Origin: an uncultured Lachnospiraceae bacterium | Lineage (GTDB): Bacteria > Bacillota > Clostridia > Lachnospirales > Lachnospiraceae | Assembly: GCA_946631935.1 (NCBI GenBank) | Contig: CAMPAP010000042.1 | Coordinates: 1-5,897, forward strand | Length of the DNA: 5,897 bases | Direction: 5' to 3' | Shown here: piece by piece, positions 1 through 5,581 of the stretch | How positions within the stretch are numbered: the stretch's first letter is position 1 | How the letters are laid out: each line of letters starts with the position of its first letter | Notes under the pieces: generated by a model | Seen by the model: the letters and a program-made list of their open reading frames with translations, nothing else | The model's database searches: none | Told to the model about the DNA's origin: nothing | Translations under genes and position numbers: made by a program

Positions 1-886
1 GGGCGAGCGCCTCATATGCATCATTCTTTGCTGATTCGAGTTCACGCTTTTTATCTTCCAGTTCCTTGCGCTTGTCATCAACTTCGTTGATATTGTCCAC
101 CAGTTCGAACTGTGAATCGATAAGATCTGCATAGTTTTCCGTCAGATCATTAAGAGATTGATCAAGATCGGCAACGTTGTCGTTTAAGTCAAGCTGGGAA
201 TCGATAAGCTCCTGTTTTGCATCATCAAGGTCATCCTTATTTTCCATGATGTCATCAAGAGCATCCTGAAGTTCACCCTCTGCATATTCGTAGATCTTAT
301 CATTGAGCGCATCCACCTTGTTTTTGTCCAGCTGGATCTGAATGGTCTTTTCGATAAGGCCGCTTTCGCTCACGCTTGCAACACCGTCTATTCTCTCAAA
401 GGAAGGAACCACGGACTCCTCAGTGAACTTAGTCAGTTCCGTGATATCCATTCCGTCATAGGTTACGGCAAGGTACTGGTTTGCGATCATGTCGGTGGAA
501 AGCTCCATTATCTGGGGAATTCCCACCTCCTCCGGCCAGGATGCCCTGACTGTATCTATCTGGGTATATATCTTGACCATTACAGAATCAAGATCGGTTC
601 CGCTTGCAAATTCAAGTTCCACAAGGCCGTAGTTTTCATAGCTAATCGAATAGATGTTTTTAACACCTGAGATGGTACCAAGGGCCTGCTCTAAGGGTTT
701 TGATATGGTATCTTCAACGGATTCCGGAGACTCTCCCGGGTATGTTGTTATGACAAGAACATATGGAAGAGAAATCTGGGGAAGCAGGTCAAGCTGCATC
801 CTGATGATACTGACAACACCCAGCACTATCATGATGATGACCATGACAAGCACGGTAAACGGTTTTTTTACACTTAATTTTGACAC
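1..886 (-). CDS. RND-family efflux permease, N-terminal part (runs off the left edge)
   Basis: Translating the minus strand from GTG at 886 gives 295 uninterrupted residues to the window edge. It starts MSKLSVKKPFTVLVM, has one hydrophobic segment at about residues 9-31, then LPQISLPYV and TTYPGESPESVE (residues 35-58). These match the first transmembrane helix and first porter subdomain of RND permeases (AcrB/HAE-type: VxxxYPGASAExVE). RIDGVASVSESG near residue 165 matches the conserved GVG-type turn. From about residue 203 to the edge the sequence becomes a charged, heptad-like stretch rich in D, E, K, L and N, predicted to be a coiled coil inserted in the porter domain. The GTG start is set by an AAGGA site 7 nt upstream and by the stop of the upstream regulator gene, which it touches directly. 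No membrane-fusion protein gene lies upstream in this window. The export substrate cannot be told; family call is firm, C-terminal two thirds unseen. Confidence 0.9.
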   Translation of the reverse strand, partial: MSKLSVKKPFTVLVMVIIMIVLGVVSIIRMQLDLLPQISLPYVLVITTYPGESPESVEDTISKPLEQALGTISGVKNIYSISYENYGLVELEFASGTDLDSVMVKIYTQIDTVRASWPEEVGIPQIMELSTDMIANQYLAVTYDGMDITELTKFTEESVVPSFERIDGVASVSESGLIEKTIQIQLDKNKVDALNDKIYEYAEGELQDALDDIMENKDDLDDAKQELIDSQLDLNDNVADLDQSLNDLTENYADLIDSQFELVDNINEVDDKRKELEDKKRELESAKNDAYEALA

Positions 887-899
887 TTATTTTTCCTTC
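887..899 (-). promoter_or_regulatory. RBS of the RND permease gene, inside the end of the regulator gene
   Basis: AAGGA at 898-894 lies 7 nt before the GTG at 886, and the TAA stop of the upstream gene occupies 889-887. The site therefore sits within the last codons of the regulator, which supports the GTG start and suggests translational coupling of the two genes. Confidence 0.7.
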
Positions 900-2344
900 A
901 TAATTACATCGCATATTATCTGCGATGCCCTCTCAAAATCAGCTTCGGTCACATGACCGAAATTAACAATAAACTTGTTATTAGTTGCAACTAACCCATT
1001 GTAACAGTAATCCTTTACGGAATTCAATATAATCCCATGTTTTTTCAGTTCTTTTATAAAAATTTCACATTTTTGGCCGGGCAGAACACCGGGTCTTGGC
1101 TTCAGGAGAAACATCATTCCGCTTCCGTCTCCCTCACACTCAAAAAACTGTGAAAGACATCCGGTCTCGGCAATTCCCAGGATAGCGTTCTTTCTTTTCC
1201 GGTAAAAATTCTTCATCCTGCTTATATGTCTTTCATAGTATCCCTCGGCGATAAAGGATCTGAGAGTCAGCTGGTTGAGAGTTGACACACCTCCGGACCT
1301 GTAGGTCATTTTATCATTATATATATCATAAAGCCCCTTCGGAAGCACCATAAATGCAACCCTGATGGAAGGTGAAAGAGTCCTGGAAAAGGTGTTCATA
1401 TAGACCACCCTGTCAGGATATGACGATGCAAGGGGAGGTACCGGTCTTCCTTCGAATCTGAATTCGGAATCATAATCATCCTCCACGATCCATGCATCAT
1501 TTTCTGAGGCCCATCCGGCAAGTGCCGCTCTTCTTGATGCACTCATGATAACACCTAACGGAAAATGATGTGAAGGGGATACATGTACCATTTTTATGTT
1601 CTTATCTTTAAGTTCATCGGTAATAAGGCCGCTTTCATCCACAGGAATATGAATGCATTTGTTGGCGCTGTTTTCGTAAAGTCTGCTAATTGCGGGATAC
1701 CCCGGATCTTCCATGGCAACAAAGCTTACTCCGCCGATGATCTTAAGAAGCATTTCATTAAGATACTCCGTACCGGGAGCAATGACGATCCTTTCAGGGT
1801 CGGATGAAAAAACTCTGGATCTTTCAAGATAATCAGCGATAGCCTTCCTGAGTTCAGGTATTCCCTGGGCAGATGGCGACTTTATGCACTCTCCCCGCTC
1901 CATGGAAAGGATCCTTCTTGTAAGCTTGGACCATGTGTCAAACGGAAATGTACTCTCCGGAAGCGACGAATCCGAAAAATTAAATGAAACCGGGGGACGG
2001 TTCTGCCGTTTCACCGGAGCATCCGCGCATTCCCCGAGTCCTCCGTGTGCAGAAGTAACAGCGGATGAAACGGCGGAACCGTTCCCACGTTCCATCTGTC
2101 CGGAATAATCAAGAACATAATAGCCGCTTTTTTCCCTGCTTTCGATATAGCCTTCGGTTATAAGCTGGGCATAGGCACTCGCAACGGTTATCTCGGCAAT
2201 ACCGTTGTCCTGTGCCATCTGCCTTCTGGAGGGTAGTTTCTCTCCGCCTTTGATCCTTCCGCTTACGATCTCAGATTTTATGAATTCATAAAGGAATTCA
2301 TATATCGGCTTCTTTCCTCTTTTTTTCAGATCCACTACCATCAT
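887..2344 (-). CDS. MocR/PdxR-type transcriptional regulator (GntR winged helix + aminotransferase-like domain)
   Basis: The 485-residue protein has a GntR winged helix at residues ~12-78 (PIYEFLYEFIKSEIVSGRIKG, LPSRRQMA, ITVASAYAQLITEGYI), a ~40-residue linker (81-120), and a fold-type I aminotransferase-like domain (121-485). Domain landmarks are APGTEYL (189-195), EDPGYP (212-217), PSHHFPLG (257-264), VEDDYDSEFRF (287-297) and NTFSRTLSPSIR (317-328). MocR proteins use the second domain to bind PLP or related ligands; the PdxR subgroup controls PLP supply. Divergence from a pyridoxal kinase gene supports a PdxR-like role (inference). The Schiff-base Lys expected in TFSKT is Arg321 here (AGG codon). 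Both linker ends, residues 84-93 and 111-120, are encoded by copies of a DNA repeat also found in the adjacent intergenic region. No good Shine-Dalgarno precedes the ATG; a TATAAT box lies 5 nt upstream. The gene ends directly against the RND permease start. Confidence 0.92.
   Translation of the reverse strand: MMVVDLKKRGKKPIYEFLYEFIKSEIVSGRIKGGEKLPSRRQMAQDNGIAEITVASAYAQLITEGYIESREKSGYYVLDYSGQMERGNGSAVSSAVTSAHGGLGECADAPVKRQNRPPVSFNFSDSSLPESTFPFDTWSKLTRRILSMERGECIKSPSAQGIPELRKAIADYLERSRVFSSDPERIVIAPGTEYLNEMLLKIIGGVSFVAMEDPGYPAISRLYENSANKCIHIPVDESGLITDELKDKNIKMVHVSPSHHFPLGVIMSASRRAALAGWASENDAWIVEDDYDSEFRFEGRPVPPLASSYPDRVVYMNTFSRTLSPSIRVAFMVLPKGLYDIYNDKMTYRSGGVSTLNQLTLRSFIAEGYYERHISRMKNFYRKRKNAILGIAETGCLSQFFECEGDGSGMMFLLKPRPGVLPGQKCEIFIKELKKHGIILNSVKDYCYNGLVATNNKFIVNFGHVTEADFERASQIICDVIMKEK
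1985..2013 (-). repeat. 29-bp palindromic repeat, copy A (inside regulator gene)
   Basis: Read on the minus strand this copy begins TGAAACGGCAGAACCGT and ends GGTTTCA. It matches the copy at 2506-2534 at 28 of 29 positions, counted by eye. It encodes residues 111-120 (VKRQNRPPVS) at the C-terminal end of the regulator's linker. The outer TGAAAC/GTTTCA arms can pair, and an inner ACGG/CCGT hairpin is possible. The core (GGGGACGGTTCT on the plus strand) resembles REP-like palindromes in other bacterial genomes; that link is from memory and unchecked. Confidence 0.85.
2066..2094 (+). repeat. 29-bp palindromic repeat, copy B (inside regulator gene, opposite orientation)
   Basis: The copy starts TGAAACGGCGGAACCGT on the plus strand and matches the 2506-2534 copy at 24 of 29 positions. 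It encodes residues 84-93 (MERGNGSAVS) of the regulator on the minus strand. It faces copy A across 52 bp, so the pair has the head-to-head form of a composite REP-like (BIME-like) element. Confidence 0.7.
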
Positions 2345-2349
2345 CTGGT

Positions 2350-2355
2350 ATTATA
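2350..2355 (-). promoter_or_regulatory. Candidate -10 box for the regulator gene
   Basis: A perfect TATAAT on the minus strand ends 5 nt before the regulator's ATG at 2344. No TTGACA-like -35 box is seen at 16-18 bp spacing. If used, transcription would begin at or next to the start codon, giving a leaderless mRNA. This fits the lack of a Shine-Dalgarno at sensible spacing; the closest purine run, GAGAG, is about 16 nt upstream. Confidence 0.4.
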
Positions 2356-2403
2356 AATTTCTCTCAAAATGGTTATATGAATAGTGCCAGAATCAAATTA
2401 TAC

Positions 2404-2431
2404 TTGTCATCATGTAACGAGTCAATATGAA
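2404..2431 (+). promoter_or_regulatory. Weak candidate promoter for the pyridoxal kinase gene
   Basis: TTGTCA (2404-2409) and TATGAA (2426-2431) are separated by 16 bp on the plus strand. The -10 matches only 4 of 6 positions and overlaps the start of the first 29-bp repeat. TATAAA at 2466-2471, within the middle repeat unit, is an alternative -10 without a clear -35, as could occur at an activator-dependent promoter. Neither choice is secure. Confidence 0.25.
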
Positions 2432-2456
2432 ACGGCAGAATCGTCCCGGTGTTTCT
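2428..2456 (+). repeat. 29-bp palindromic repeat, copy C
   Basis: It begins TGAAACGGCAGAATCGTCCC and ends GTTTCT. It matches the 2506-2534 copy at 25 of 29 positions and lies in the first tandem unit upstream of the kinase gene. Confidence 0.75.
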
Positions 2457-2505
2457 ACGACTCAGTATAAAAGGTTGGAAACGGTCGCCTCTTCACGACT
2501 CAGTG

Positions 2506-2534
2506 TGAAACGGCAGAACCGTCCCCCTGTTTCA
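2506..2534 (+). repeat. 29-bp palindromic repeat, copy D (abuts the kinase RBS)
   Basis: It begins TGAAACGGCAGAACCGTCCC and ends TGTTTCA. TGAAAC pairs with GTTTCA and GG with CC around one bulged T, giving a bulged stem typical in shape of REP-like sequences. The right arm ends one base before the AAGGAG of the kinase gene, so the structure could affect ribosome access in the mRNA. Confidence 0.8.
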
Positions 2535-2535
2535 A

Positions 2536-2541
2536 AAGGAG
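2536..2541 (+). promoter_or_regulatory. RBS of the pyridoxal kinase gene
   Basis: AAGGAG lies 6 nt before the ATG at 2548. It fixes the start and excludes the in-frame-looking upstream ATG at 2427, which is in another frame and only reads through the repeats. Confidence 0.85.
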
Positions 2542-2547
2542 AAGAAT

Positions 2548-3381
2548 ATGAAAAAGGTTGCTACAATTCAGGATATCTCATGCATAGGAAAGTGCTCACT
2601 TACGGTTGCACTTCCCATAATCTCTGCTGCCGGCATTGAGACTGCCATAGTCCCCACGGCGGTTCTTTCCACACATACCCAGTTCAAAGGGTTCACATTC
2701 CGGGATCTTACCGATGATATGGAGCCCATCAGGGATCACTGGATAAAGGAAGGCTTTAAATTCGATGCGATCTATACCGGATATCTCGGAAGCATCAAGC
2801 AGATTGAGATCGTAAAAAGCTATTTCAAGGCTTTTGACAACGGCTCTACATTCAAGGTAGTGGATCCTGCAATGGCAGATAACGGAAATCTCTATGTGGG
2901 ATTTGATAAAAACTTCGCACTTGAGATGGCCGGCCTTTGTGCCGAGGCAGACATCGCCCTTCCCAATATTTCCGAAGCTGCACTGATGCTTGGCGAAGAT
3001 TATCCCGGGGAGGATGCTCCTGAGGAGGTTACAAAGGATCTTCTTAAAAAGCTTGCAGACAAGGGAGTTAAATTCCCTGTCATCACAGGTGTAACTCTTA
3101 AGGACGGATCATTCGGATTCATCGGCTACGATGCAGCAAAAGATGAATTCATAAGCTACGGAACGGAAAAGATCCCTCATAAATCCCACGGAACCGGAGA
3201 TATCTATGCAAGCGCATTTACCGGAGCTTTGGTTAACGGAAAGAGTATCTTTGACTCGCTTTCCATTGCAGCTGACTACACCGCAGCATGCATAAGAAAC
3301 ACTTACAATGATCCCGATAAGGTTGATTATGCGGTTAATTTCGAGCTTGAACTTCCTTACTACATTTCAAGACTCGGTTGA
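2548..3381 (+). CDS. pdxK: Pyridoxal/pyridoxamine kinase (PdxK/PdxY family)
   Basis: This 277-residue protein is a ribokinase-fold B6-vitamer kinase, which phosphorylates pyridoxal, pyridoxamine or pyridoxine with ATP to make PLP or its precursors in the salvage pathway. Landmarks are IQDISCIGKCSLTVALPI at the N-terminus (vitamer-binding Ser/Gly region), PTAVLSTHT (36-44), DPAMADNGNLY (106-116, matching the family's DPVMGDNG-type motif with Gly replaced by Ala), LPNISEA (138-144) and HGTGDIYASAF (214-224). The last holds the GTGD anion hole and catalytic Asp218. Length is normal for the family and the gene looks intact. It has a strong AAGGAG site and is followed at once by two hairpins. Divergence from a MocR-type gene suggests regulation by PLP level (inference). 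Which vitamer is preferred cannot be read from sequence; the symbol is by family, and pdxY is the alternative name. Confidence 0.92.
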   Translation: MKKVATIQDISCIGKCSLTVALPIISAAGIETAIVPTAVLSTHTQFKGFTFRDLTDDMEPIRDHWIKEGFKFDAIYTGYLGSIKQIEIVKSYFKAFDNGSTFKVVDPAMADNGNLYVGFDKNFALEMAGLCAEADIALPNISEAALMLGEDYPGEDAPEEVTKDLLKKLADKGVKFPVITGVTLKDGSFGFIGYDAAKDEFISYGTEKIPHKSHGTGDIYASAFTGALVNGKSIFDSLSIAADYTAACIRNTYNDPDKVDYAVNFELELPYYISRLG

Positions 3382-3420
3382 CCGGAATTTTGGATTTAGG
3401 CATAATTCCGGAAAATTTTT
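3382..3420 (+). terminator. Hairpin directly after the kinase stop codon
   Basis: CCGGAATT (3382-3389) pairs perfectly with AATTCCGG (3404-3411) across a 14-nt loop, starting at the base after the TGA. It is followed by AAAATTTTT. The intervening A run and long loop make it a weaker terminator than the next hairpin; it could instead protect the mRNA 3' end. Confidence 0.5.
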
Positions 3421-3427
3421 AATCTCA

Positions 3428-3460
3428 AAAGAGGCTGCCGCTGCAGCCTCTTTATTTTAC
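3428..3460. terminator. Bidirectional intrinsic terminator between the kinase gene and deoC
   Basis: AAAGAGGCTGC (3428-3438) pairs perfectly with GCAGCCTCTTT (3443-3453) around a CGCT loop. A T-rich tract follows on the plus strand (TTTATTTTAC). On the minus strand the stem ends in TTTT before GAG. It lies between two converging genes and probably serves both. Confidence 0.85.
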
Positions 3461-3473
3461 TTTTCTCTTCCGA

Positions 3474-4139
3474 TCATTTCTGTTCTTTAACTATCTTAAC
3501 GATCCTGCTGGTACCGAGTCTGGATGCACCAAGCTCCATGAACTTTTCGGCATCTTCTATAGAGCCGATGCCTCCGGCTGCTTTTATCTTTACTCCGGGA
3601 CCCACATGCTTTGCAAAAAGTTCCACATCCTCAAAGGTTGCTCCGGAAGTTGAAAAACCGGTGGACGTTTTTATATAATCGGCTCCCGACTCAGTCACGA
3701 TATGACACATCTCGATCTTTTCTTCGTCCGTAAGAAGACATGTCTCGATAATAACCTTCAGGATGATATCATCTCTTTTGGCCTTGCATGCGTTTTTGAT
3801 CCGGACTATTTCATTTTTGACATATTCTGTGTCTCTGCTTTTGAGCCGGCCGATATTTATGACCATATCGATCTCGTCCGCGCCTTTCTCTATGGCATCT
3901 TTCGTCTCAAATACTTTGGCATCCGTTGTCATGTTTCCATTGGGGAAACCTATGACAGTGCAGATCTTCATCTTATCGCCGACATATTTTTTTGCATCCT
4001 CTACATAACAGGGAGGAATGCAAACCGATGCGGTATGGTATTTGATCGCATCATCGCAAAGCTGCCTTATCTGTTCCCAGGTTGCTTCCTGTTTTAAAAG
4101 TGTGTGATCACATATCGATAAGATCTTATCTATATCCAT
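3474..4139 (-). CDS. deoC: Deoxyribose-phosphate aldolase
   Basis: DeoC (DERA) is a cytoplasmic class I aldolase that cleaves 2-deoxy-D-ribose 5-phosphate to acetaldehyde and glyceraldehyde 3-phosphate, linking deoxynucleoside breakdown to glycolysis. The 221-residue TIM-barrel protein shows the family motifs in order: CDHTLLK (10-16), TVIGFPNG (61-68), EIDMVINIG (89-97) with Asp91, LKVIIET (127-133), YIKTSTGF (155-162) with the Schiff-base Lys157, and KIKAAGGI (184-191) with the second active-site Lys186. All catalytic residues are present and length is usual. AAGGAG at 4152-4147, 7 nt before the ATG, sets the start. No other deo genes are adjacent: upstream is the terminator of the NlpC/P60 gene, so deoC is probably transcribed alone from the ~110-bp A/T-rich leader (4140-4247), where no convincing -35/-10 pair was found. 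Confidence 0.95.
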   Translation of the reverse strand: MDIDKILSICDHTLLKQEATWEQIRQLCDDAIKYHTASVCIPPCYVEDAKKYVGDKMKICTVIGFPNGNMTTDAKVFETKDAIEKGADEIDMVINIGRLKSRDTEYVKNEIVRIKNACKAKRDDIILKVIIETCLLTDEEKIEMCHIVTESGADYIKTSTGFSTSGATFEDVELFAKHVGPGVKIKAAGGIGSIEDAEKFMELGASRLGTSRIVKIVKEQK

Positions 4140-4247
4140 TGAACTTCTCCTTATTACTTATCAGTTACTGCTTTTTCTCGCAGGTTCCGAACTTTTTCTT
4201 TACAAGCTTATAATTATTTTATTACACAGGGCGTAGCAAAAGCAAAA

Positions 4248-4275
4248 CAAAAAAATCCCGCCATAACGGCGGGAT
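4248..4275 (-). terminator. Intrinsic terminator of the NlpC/P60 gene
   Basis: On the minus strand ATCCCGCC (4275-4268) pairs with GGCGGGAT (4262-4255) across a 5-nt loop and is followed by a run of T (4254-4249). It begins a few bases after the TGA at 4283-4281. It isolates deoC from the upstream gene. The plus-strand side has no T tract, so it works in one direction. Confidence 0.9.
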
Positions 4276-4280
4276 CCTTA

Positions 4281-5570
4281 TCAGTCAAAAACACTCTTGA
4301 CACCTATTATATTTTTCATGAAGTATACAGAATTGGTCTCAAGGCCTCTTCTGGGATTGGATTCGTGGACTATCTGTCCGTTTCCGATATACATTGCAAC
4401 GTGGGAGCAGCCTCCGCCTCCGTAGCATATGATGTCTCCCGGCTGTGCCTCCTCAAGCGAGATGCTTCGCCCGGCTGATGAATACTGACCCGAAGGTGTT
4501 CTGGCTATGCTGATACCGAAATCTCTGTATACATAACATGTAAATCCGGAGCAGTCGGTTCCGCTTAAGCTCTGTCCTCCCAGCACATAAGGATTTCCGA
4601 CGAACTGGAGTGCGTAATCCACCATTGCTTTTCTGAGATCGGATACGCTTGCGTAGTCGGTGCTCAGATTTGCGGGCTTGCTTACAGTAAGATTTTCCTT
4701 TGATGACTGGCTTGTGTTATTTGAAGAAGACTGGCTTGCTCTTTCTTTTCTTTCCCTTTCGGCTTCTTCCTCAGCCCGGATCTCTTCAATGGTCTTGGCT
4801 GTAGTATATTCCTCGGTGATATTTACGTAATCGGAGCATACATAACCCACCTTATTTCCGGAATAAAGGATCTTGATCCACGTAAGATCGTCGCCGGATG
4901 AATTCTCACCCTTCGATGCAAGATATACTCTGGGATCCACACCATCCTCAATTACGATCTTGTATTTCTCGCCTCTTTTAACGTAGGTAAGAGCTTTTGA
5001 AGAAAGTGAAGCACTCTCTCTTACATTCAGTTGTCCTACAAGTACTTCTGCACAGTAATCGGTGTGCTCATCAAGTCTGTTATATGCCGCAACTCCCGTA
5101 ACAAGGAAGTTCTGAAGCACATATCCTTTGGTATCACCGCTCTGGATCCATATCCACTTGGAATTGTCTCCGTCGGGATCGGCATCACCCTTAACGGTCT
5201 CATCCTCTCCTTCAATGAGGGTTCCCACACTTCCGTCATACATGCGTCCCACTACGGAATACTCGGTTCCGGGACCGGATCTGACGTTACAGTACTTAGG
5301 ATCCGTCTTAAAAAGAGCTATGGCAAGACTCAGATATTCTTCCTCAATGACATCGGCAGGATTGGTTATCTGCTCGGTAACCGTCGTACGCACCGATGTG
5401 CCGACACTCTCATAAAGGGTTGAGGTACGATTGAGCTCTCTTGAAGCTCCGCCGCCAACAAGGCCTGTTGCCTGAACCTTTAAGGGCATCATTACGGCCG
5501 CTGACAAAAATGCCGCAAAACCTGCTGCCTTTGAAATTTTACTGATAATATTCTTACTCATAATATTCAT
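4281..5570 (-). CDS. Secreted SH3b-SH3b-NlpC/P60 peptidoglycan hydrolase
   Basis: The 429-residue protein starts with a signal peptide (basic KNIISKISK, hydrophobic ~16-30, likely cleavage after VQA at ~34). Two bacterial SH3 domains follow at ~84-158 (CNVRSGPGTEYSVVG, KGYVLQNFL) and ~173-251 (LNVRESASLSSKAL, VGYVCSDYV). Then come a charged EEIRAEEEAERERKER helix and a Ser/Asn-rich linker (260-305), and a C-terminal NlpC/P60 domain (310-429). The catalytic triad is Cys340 in GTDCSGF, His390 in CSHVAMYIG and His402 in IVHES. Such enzymes usually cut the D-Glu to diamino-acid bond in stem peptides, with SH3b domains binding the wall; role in growth, cell separation or spore-related remodelling cannot be told. 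It has no lipobox or LPXTG motif. ATG at 5570 and ATG at 5561 (residue 4) are both possible starts; neither has a clear Shine-Dalgarno. It is flanked by terminators, hence monocistronic. Confidence 0.93.
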   Translation of the reverse strand: MNIMSKNIISKISKAAGFAAFLSAAVMMPLKVQATGLVGGGASRELNRTSTLYESVGTSVRTTVTEQITNPADVIEEEYLSLAIALFKTDPKYCNVRSGPGTEYSVVGRMYDGSVGTLIEGEDETVKGDADPDGDNSKWIWIQSGDTKGYVLQNFLVTGVAAYNRLDEHTDYCAEVLVGQLNVRESASLSSKALTYVKRGEKYKIVIEDGVDPRVYLASKGENSSGDDLTWIKILYSGNKVGYVCSDYVNITEEYTTAKTIEEIRAEEEAERERKERASQSSSNNTSQSSKENLTVSKPANLSTDYASVSDLRKAMVDYALQFVGNPYVLGGQSLSGTDCSGFTCYVYRDFGISIARTPSGQYSSAGRSISLEEAQPGDIICYGGGGCSHVAMYIGNGQIVHESNPRRGLETNSVYFMKNIIGVKSVFD

Positions 5571-5581
5571 GGGTATTTTCT

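Larger units (their letters stand above)
2417..2534 (+). repeat. Three imperfect ~40-bp tandem direct repeats in the divergent regulator/kinase region
   Basis: Units start at 2417, 2457 and 2495 (periods 40 and 38 bp). Each opens with a 16-base block: ACGAGTCAATATGAAA, ACGACTCAGTATAAAA and ACGACTCAGTGTGAAA. Units 1 and 3 continue with the 29-bp palindrome and agree at about 33 of 40 positions. Unit 2 is degenerate after the opening block. The array occupies most of the 203-bp gap, where MocR regulators usually bind direct repeats, so it may act as operator DNA, as an amplified mobile palindrome, or both. Confidence 0.75.

Noticed and set aside
654..956. Plus-strand 100-codon frame across the permease/regulator junction
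   Set aside because: It is antisense to the first transmembrane helix of the RND permease and the end of the regulator, both firmly supported.
1583..2108. Two plus-strand 74-codon frames inside the regulator gene
   Set aside because: Both are antisense shadows; the second spans repeat copies A and B but has no RBS or recognisable product.
2417..2534. Tandem repeats as a CRISPR array
   Set aside because: There are only three diverged units that abut one another with no unique spacers of constant length, and no cas genes are present.
2427..2639. Plus-strand 70-codon reading frame through the tandem repeats (starts MKRQNRPGVS)
   Set aside because: It lacks an RBS, overlaps the kinase gene in another frame, and its repeated KRQNRP peptide is simply the palindromic DNA repeat read in frame.
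3702..4097. Plus-strand frame antisense to deoC
   Set aside because: It is a shadow of deoC, which has every catalytic motif and an RBS; the antisense frame has no family resemblance or RBS.
4140..4247. Possible riboswitch or structured leader upstream of deoC
   Set aside because: The ~110-bp leader is A/T-rich, without a conserved riboswitch core or a terminator/antiterminator pair that I can see; no convincing promoter was found either.
5031..5423. Overlapping frames on both strands inside the NlpC/P60 gene
   Set aside because: They lie wholly within the SH3b-coding region and show no motif; codon structure favours the minus-strand hydrolase.
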